6,837 nt of DNA from Flavobacteriaceae bacterium (GTDB lineage Bacteria > Bacteroidota > Bacteroidia > Flavobacteriales > Flavobacteriaceae), in assembly GCA_016649785.1 (NCBI GenBank), contig JAENXB010000157.1, positions 1 to 6,837 of the forward strand, written 5' to 3'. Position 1 is the stretch's first letter. Each line of letters begins with the position of its first letter. The notes beneath the pieces were generated by a model that saw nothing but the letters and a program-made list of their open reading frames with translations, searched no databases and was not told where the DNA came from. Positions 5,786-6,837 of the stretch are shown here, piece by piece. The position numbers were made by a program, and so were the translations under genes.

Positions 5786-6148
5786 TCAGGAGTCTTTTTT
5801 ATTGATTTCTTTTAATATTGCTTCCAGCTCCCTGGTATCCAATTCGTTTTTCTTTACGAAAAAGGAAACCATACTTTTAAAAGAACCGTTGAAATAATTG
5901 TCCACCAGTTTGGTCATACTTTGGTTGCTGTAAGTATCCTTATCCACCAACGGAAAATAGATATATCCCTTCCCCTTTTTTTTGTGACCTACAAATTCCT
6001 TGTTTTCCAGGATTCGAACAATGGTGGAAACCGTATTATATGCGGGTTTTGGTTCGGGAAATTCCTCTAAAATCGATGCAACATTGGCCTTTTTAAGTTG
6101 CCACAGGATTTGCATGATCTCTTCTTCGGCTTTTGTTAGTTGTTTCAT
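5786..6148 (-). CDS. BlaI/MecI-type winged-helix transcriptional repressor
   Basis: The 120-residue product begins M-K-Q-L-T-K-A-E-E-E-I-M, the usual start of this family. A TTG 30 bp further upstream would add ten residues that fit no relative, so the ATG at 6148 is chosen. The N-terminal winged helix spans about 4-70, with recognition helix P35-A-Y-N-T-V-S-T-I-V-R-I-L-E and wing K-K-G-K-G-Y-I-Y. The C-terminal dimerisation part (75-117) carries S92-M-V-S-F96-F97-V, which lines up with the S-L-V-L-N-F-V stretch of MecI that is cut after its asparagine; here that position is phenylalanine. The protein should bind a dyad as a dimer and repress its own operon until the adjacent M56 protein triggers its removal. 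Two candidate operators lie 81-112 bp upstream. It is first in the operon with the peptidase and TPR genes. Confidence 0.93.
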   Translation of the reverse strand: MKQLTKAEEEIMQILWQLKKANVASILEEFPEPKPAYNTVSTIVRILENKEFVGHKKKGKGYIYFPLVDKDTYSNQSMTKLVDNYFNGSFKSMVSFFVKKNELDTRELEAILKEINKKDS

Positions 6149-6151
6149 ATT

Positions 6152-6164
6152 GAGTGGACCACTC
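6152..6164. repeat. Perfect short inverted repeat next to the blaI start codon
   Basis: GAGTGG and CCACTC flank a single A, giving a perfect 6-bp dyad that ends 4 bp upstream of the blaI ATG. In RNA a one-base loop is too tight, so a DNA-level site is more natural than a hairpin. An alternative pairing is CTCCC (6162-6166) with GGGAG (6181-6185) across a 14-nt loop. It could be a decayed piece of a GC-rich intergenic repeat or a regulatory site; neither is established. Confidence 0.35.
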
Positions 6165-6228
6165 CCGACCCTCACCAAAAGGGAGGCAGTAATTGAGCGT
6201 TTTTAAATTAATGTTACCGCTAATGTAA

Positions 6229-6242
6229 ACTAAAAAGTTAGT
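6229..6242. promoter_or_regulatory. Candidate BlaI-type operator, proximal dyad
   Basis: ACTAAAAAGTTAGT is a near-perfect 14-bp dyad: ACTAA, a 4-bp centre, and TTAGT. It fits an ACTA-N6-TAGT frame, the same overall length and outer bases as some recalled Gram-positive BlaI/MecI sites. The minus-strand sequence TAGTTTAC at its edge (6225-6232) resembles a -7 element, so repressor binding here could block the blaI operon promoter. Assignment is inferred from position and symmetry. Confidence 0.55.
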
Positions 6243-6246
6243 TTTA

Positions 6247-6260
6247 CCTAATAAATTAGT
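6247..6260. promoter_or_regulatory. Candidate BlaI-type operator, distal dyad
   Basis: CCTAATAAATTAGT is a second copy of the same 14-bp dyad pattern, with one outer position changed (C in place of A on the left). Its centre lies 18 bp from that of the first dyad, a little under two helical turns, which would suit cooperative binding of two repressor dimers. It lies midway between blaI and the divergent plus-strand gene, so it could act on both. Confidence 0.5.
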
Positions 6261-6312
6261 TGAATATTTTTTTCTTCAGTAAAAAACTACGATTATCCTT
6301 TATTAAAATTCG

Positions 6313-6320
6313 TATTTTTG
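6313..6320 (+). promoter_or_regulatory. Bacteroidota-type -7 promoter element of the plus-strand operon
   Basis: TATTTTTG matches TAnnTTTG exactly and ends 21 bp before the ATG at 6342, predicting a leader of roughly 15 nt. No clear -33 TTTG is found about 19 bp upstream. The two candidate BlaI dyads lie 53-84 bp upstream of the element, so a repressor effect on this promoter is possible but would be indirect. Confidence 0.5.
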
Positions 6321-6341
6321 CAGGGTTTAAAACTAAGTACA

Positions 6342-6521
6342 ATGGATAAAGAACAAATCAGAAAGGAATTTAATGAGTTCCTGGATTCCGCCTCCGATGA
6401 GACTGTTAAGGATTTTTTGAAATTTTTAAAGGACAGAAAAAACCCAAAAACTGCTTCAGAAACCGATCTTAAAAATGGTTTGAGCGAGGATGACCTTTCC
6501 TTTAAAAACCGGTCCAACTAA
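6342..6521 (+). CDS. Small charged protein of unknown function
   Basis: The ATG at 6342 opens a 59-residue reading frame. An in-frame TTG at 6318 lies inside the promoter element and is rejected. I do not recognise the product. It has no membrane segment or signal peptide and is rich in Lys, Asp and Glu. Residues about 3-33 look like one or two amphipathic helices, with F9-x2-F12 and V25-x2-F28-L-x-F-L-K, followed by a polar, probably disordered tail with Ser, Asn and Asp. The coding case rests on a promoter at the right distance, a well-formed frame that ends exactly where the DUF456 gene begins (TAA then TTG), and its divergent position next to blaI. A cytoplasmic accessory or regulatory role would be a guess. 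Confidence 0.7.
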   Translation: MDKEQIRKEFNEFLDSASDETVKDFLKFLKDRKNPKTASETDLKNGLSEDDLSFKNRSN

Positions 6522-6837
6522 TTGGATCTACTTCTGGCTTCTCTTGGTGCCCTATTAATGATTTTGGGCCTTTTAGGTAGCTTTTTACCTTTTATGCCCG
6601 GAGTTCCTATAAGCTGGGCAGGACTTTTATTGTTGCACCTTGCTCCTTCAATTCCTGTGAATTACTGGTTTTTGGGAGTCACTTTTGGTGTGGCAGGTCT
6701 AATTTATGGCCTAAACCTGATAATCCCCGCTTTGGGAACCAAATACGCTGGGGGAAGTAAATCTGGGATGATAGGAGCCACTATCGGCCTTGTTGCGGGA
6801 ATTATCGCTCCCATTCCTTTCGGGATCATAATAGCCC
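6522..6837 (+). CDS. DUF456 family membrane protein, cut by the window end
   Basis: The frame opens with TTG at 6522, directly after the stop of the small upstream gene, and stays open for 105 codons to the window edge. The protein starts (M)-D-L-L-L-A-S-L-G and contains G-S-F-L-P-F-M-P-G-V-P-I-S-W at about 19-32, N-Y-W-F-L-G near 46-51, I-P-A-L-G-T-K-Y-A-G-G-S-K near 67-79, and a glycine-rich segment ending I-P-F-G-I-I. These are hallmarks of DUF456, a small multi-pass inner-membrane family of unknown function. Hydrophobic segments lie at about 2-20, 28-42, 47-66 and 82-104. The in-frame ATG at codon 13 would cut into the first membrane segment, so TTG is preferred. Translation is probably coupled to the upstream gene. 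The C-terminal part lies outside the window. Confidence 0.85.
   Translation, partial: MDLLLASLGALLMILGLLGSFLPFMPGVPISWAGLLLLHLAPSIPVNYWFLGVTFGVAGLIYGLNLIIPALGTKYAGGSKSGMIGATIGLVAGIIAPIPFGIIIA

Noticed and set aside
4468..6148. Classical beta-lactam resistance regulator
   Set aside because: The sensor lacks a penicillin-binding domain and no beta-lactamase or PBP2a-like gene is present, so a resistance label would be misleading.
6293..6517. Minus-strand frame opposite the small gene upstream of DUF456
   Set aside because: It covers the plus-strand promoter and gene, has no start context, and the plus-strand reading has the better-supported signals.
1..6837. CRISPR array, tRNA, rRNA, transposase or phage genes
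   Set aside because: I looked on both strands and saw no regularly spaced repeats with unique spacers, no cloverleaf or rRNA segments, and no transposase or integrase motifs.

Overview
The window looks like a chromosomal segment from a member of the Bacteroidota, most likely the Flavobacteriaceae. The base composition is AT-rich. Ribosome binding sites are weak or absent, and three upstream regions carry the Bacteroidota -7 element TAnnTTTG as TATTTTTG. The gene families also fit: an M56 peptidase fused to a TonB-like C-terminal domain and paired with a BlaI-type repressor, a lipoprotein with the same type of domain, and a DUF456 membrane protein. This placement is inference; no rRNA or other phylogenetic marker is present.

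Layout, right to left for the minus strand. (1) At 6148-3333 is a compact operon: a BlaI/MecI-type repressor (5786-6148), an M56 BlaR1-like membrane metallopeptidase with a C-terminal TonB-like domain (4468-5784), and a secreted TPR protein (3333-4475). The first two genes are 1 bp apart and the last two overlap. Two similar 14-bp dyads at 6229-6260 are good candidates for the repressor's operators. (2) Just downstream, at about 3104-3271, is the decayed 5' part of a lipoprotein gene, with a premature stop, an in-frame deletion and a frameshift. (3) A non-coding stretch (2658-3103) holds a pair of strong REP-like hairpins and the leader of the next operon. (4) At 2657-841 is a second operon: a creatininase-family amidohydrolase, LrgA and LrgB. 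(5) At 666-190 is the intact paralogue of the decayed lipoprotein gene, followed by a 7-bp tandem repeat (136-170).

On the plus strand, diverging from blaI, are a 59-codon unknown gene (6342-6521) and, directly abutting it, a DUF456 membrane protein that starts with TTG and runs off the window end (6522-6837).

How the parts may work together: by analogy with BlaR1-BlaI, the M56 protein would sense an envelope signal and cause cleavage of the repressor. No beta-lactamase is visible and the sensor has no penicillin-binding domain, so the signal is probably not a beta-lactam. The lipoprotein shares a P-x-F-x-x-C-x11-C signature with the sensor's C-terminal domain. Its decayed copy sits exactly at the end of the sensor operon, so the lipoprotein was probably once part of this module. 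The creatininase-lrgAB operon now lies between the two copies and may couple cleavage of an amide to transport of a small acid or similar product.
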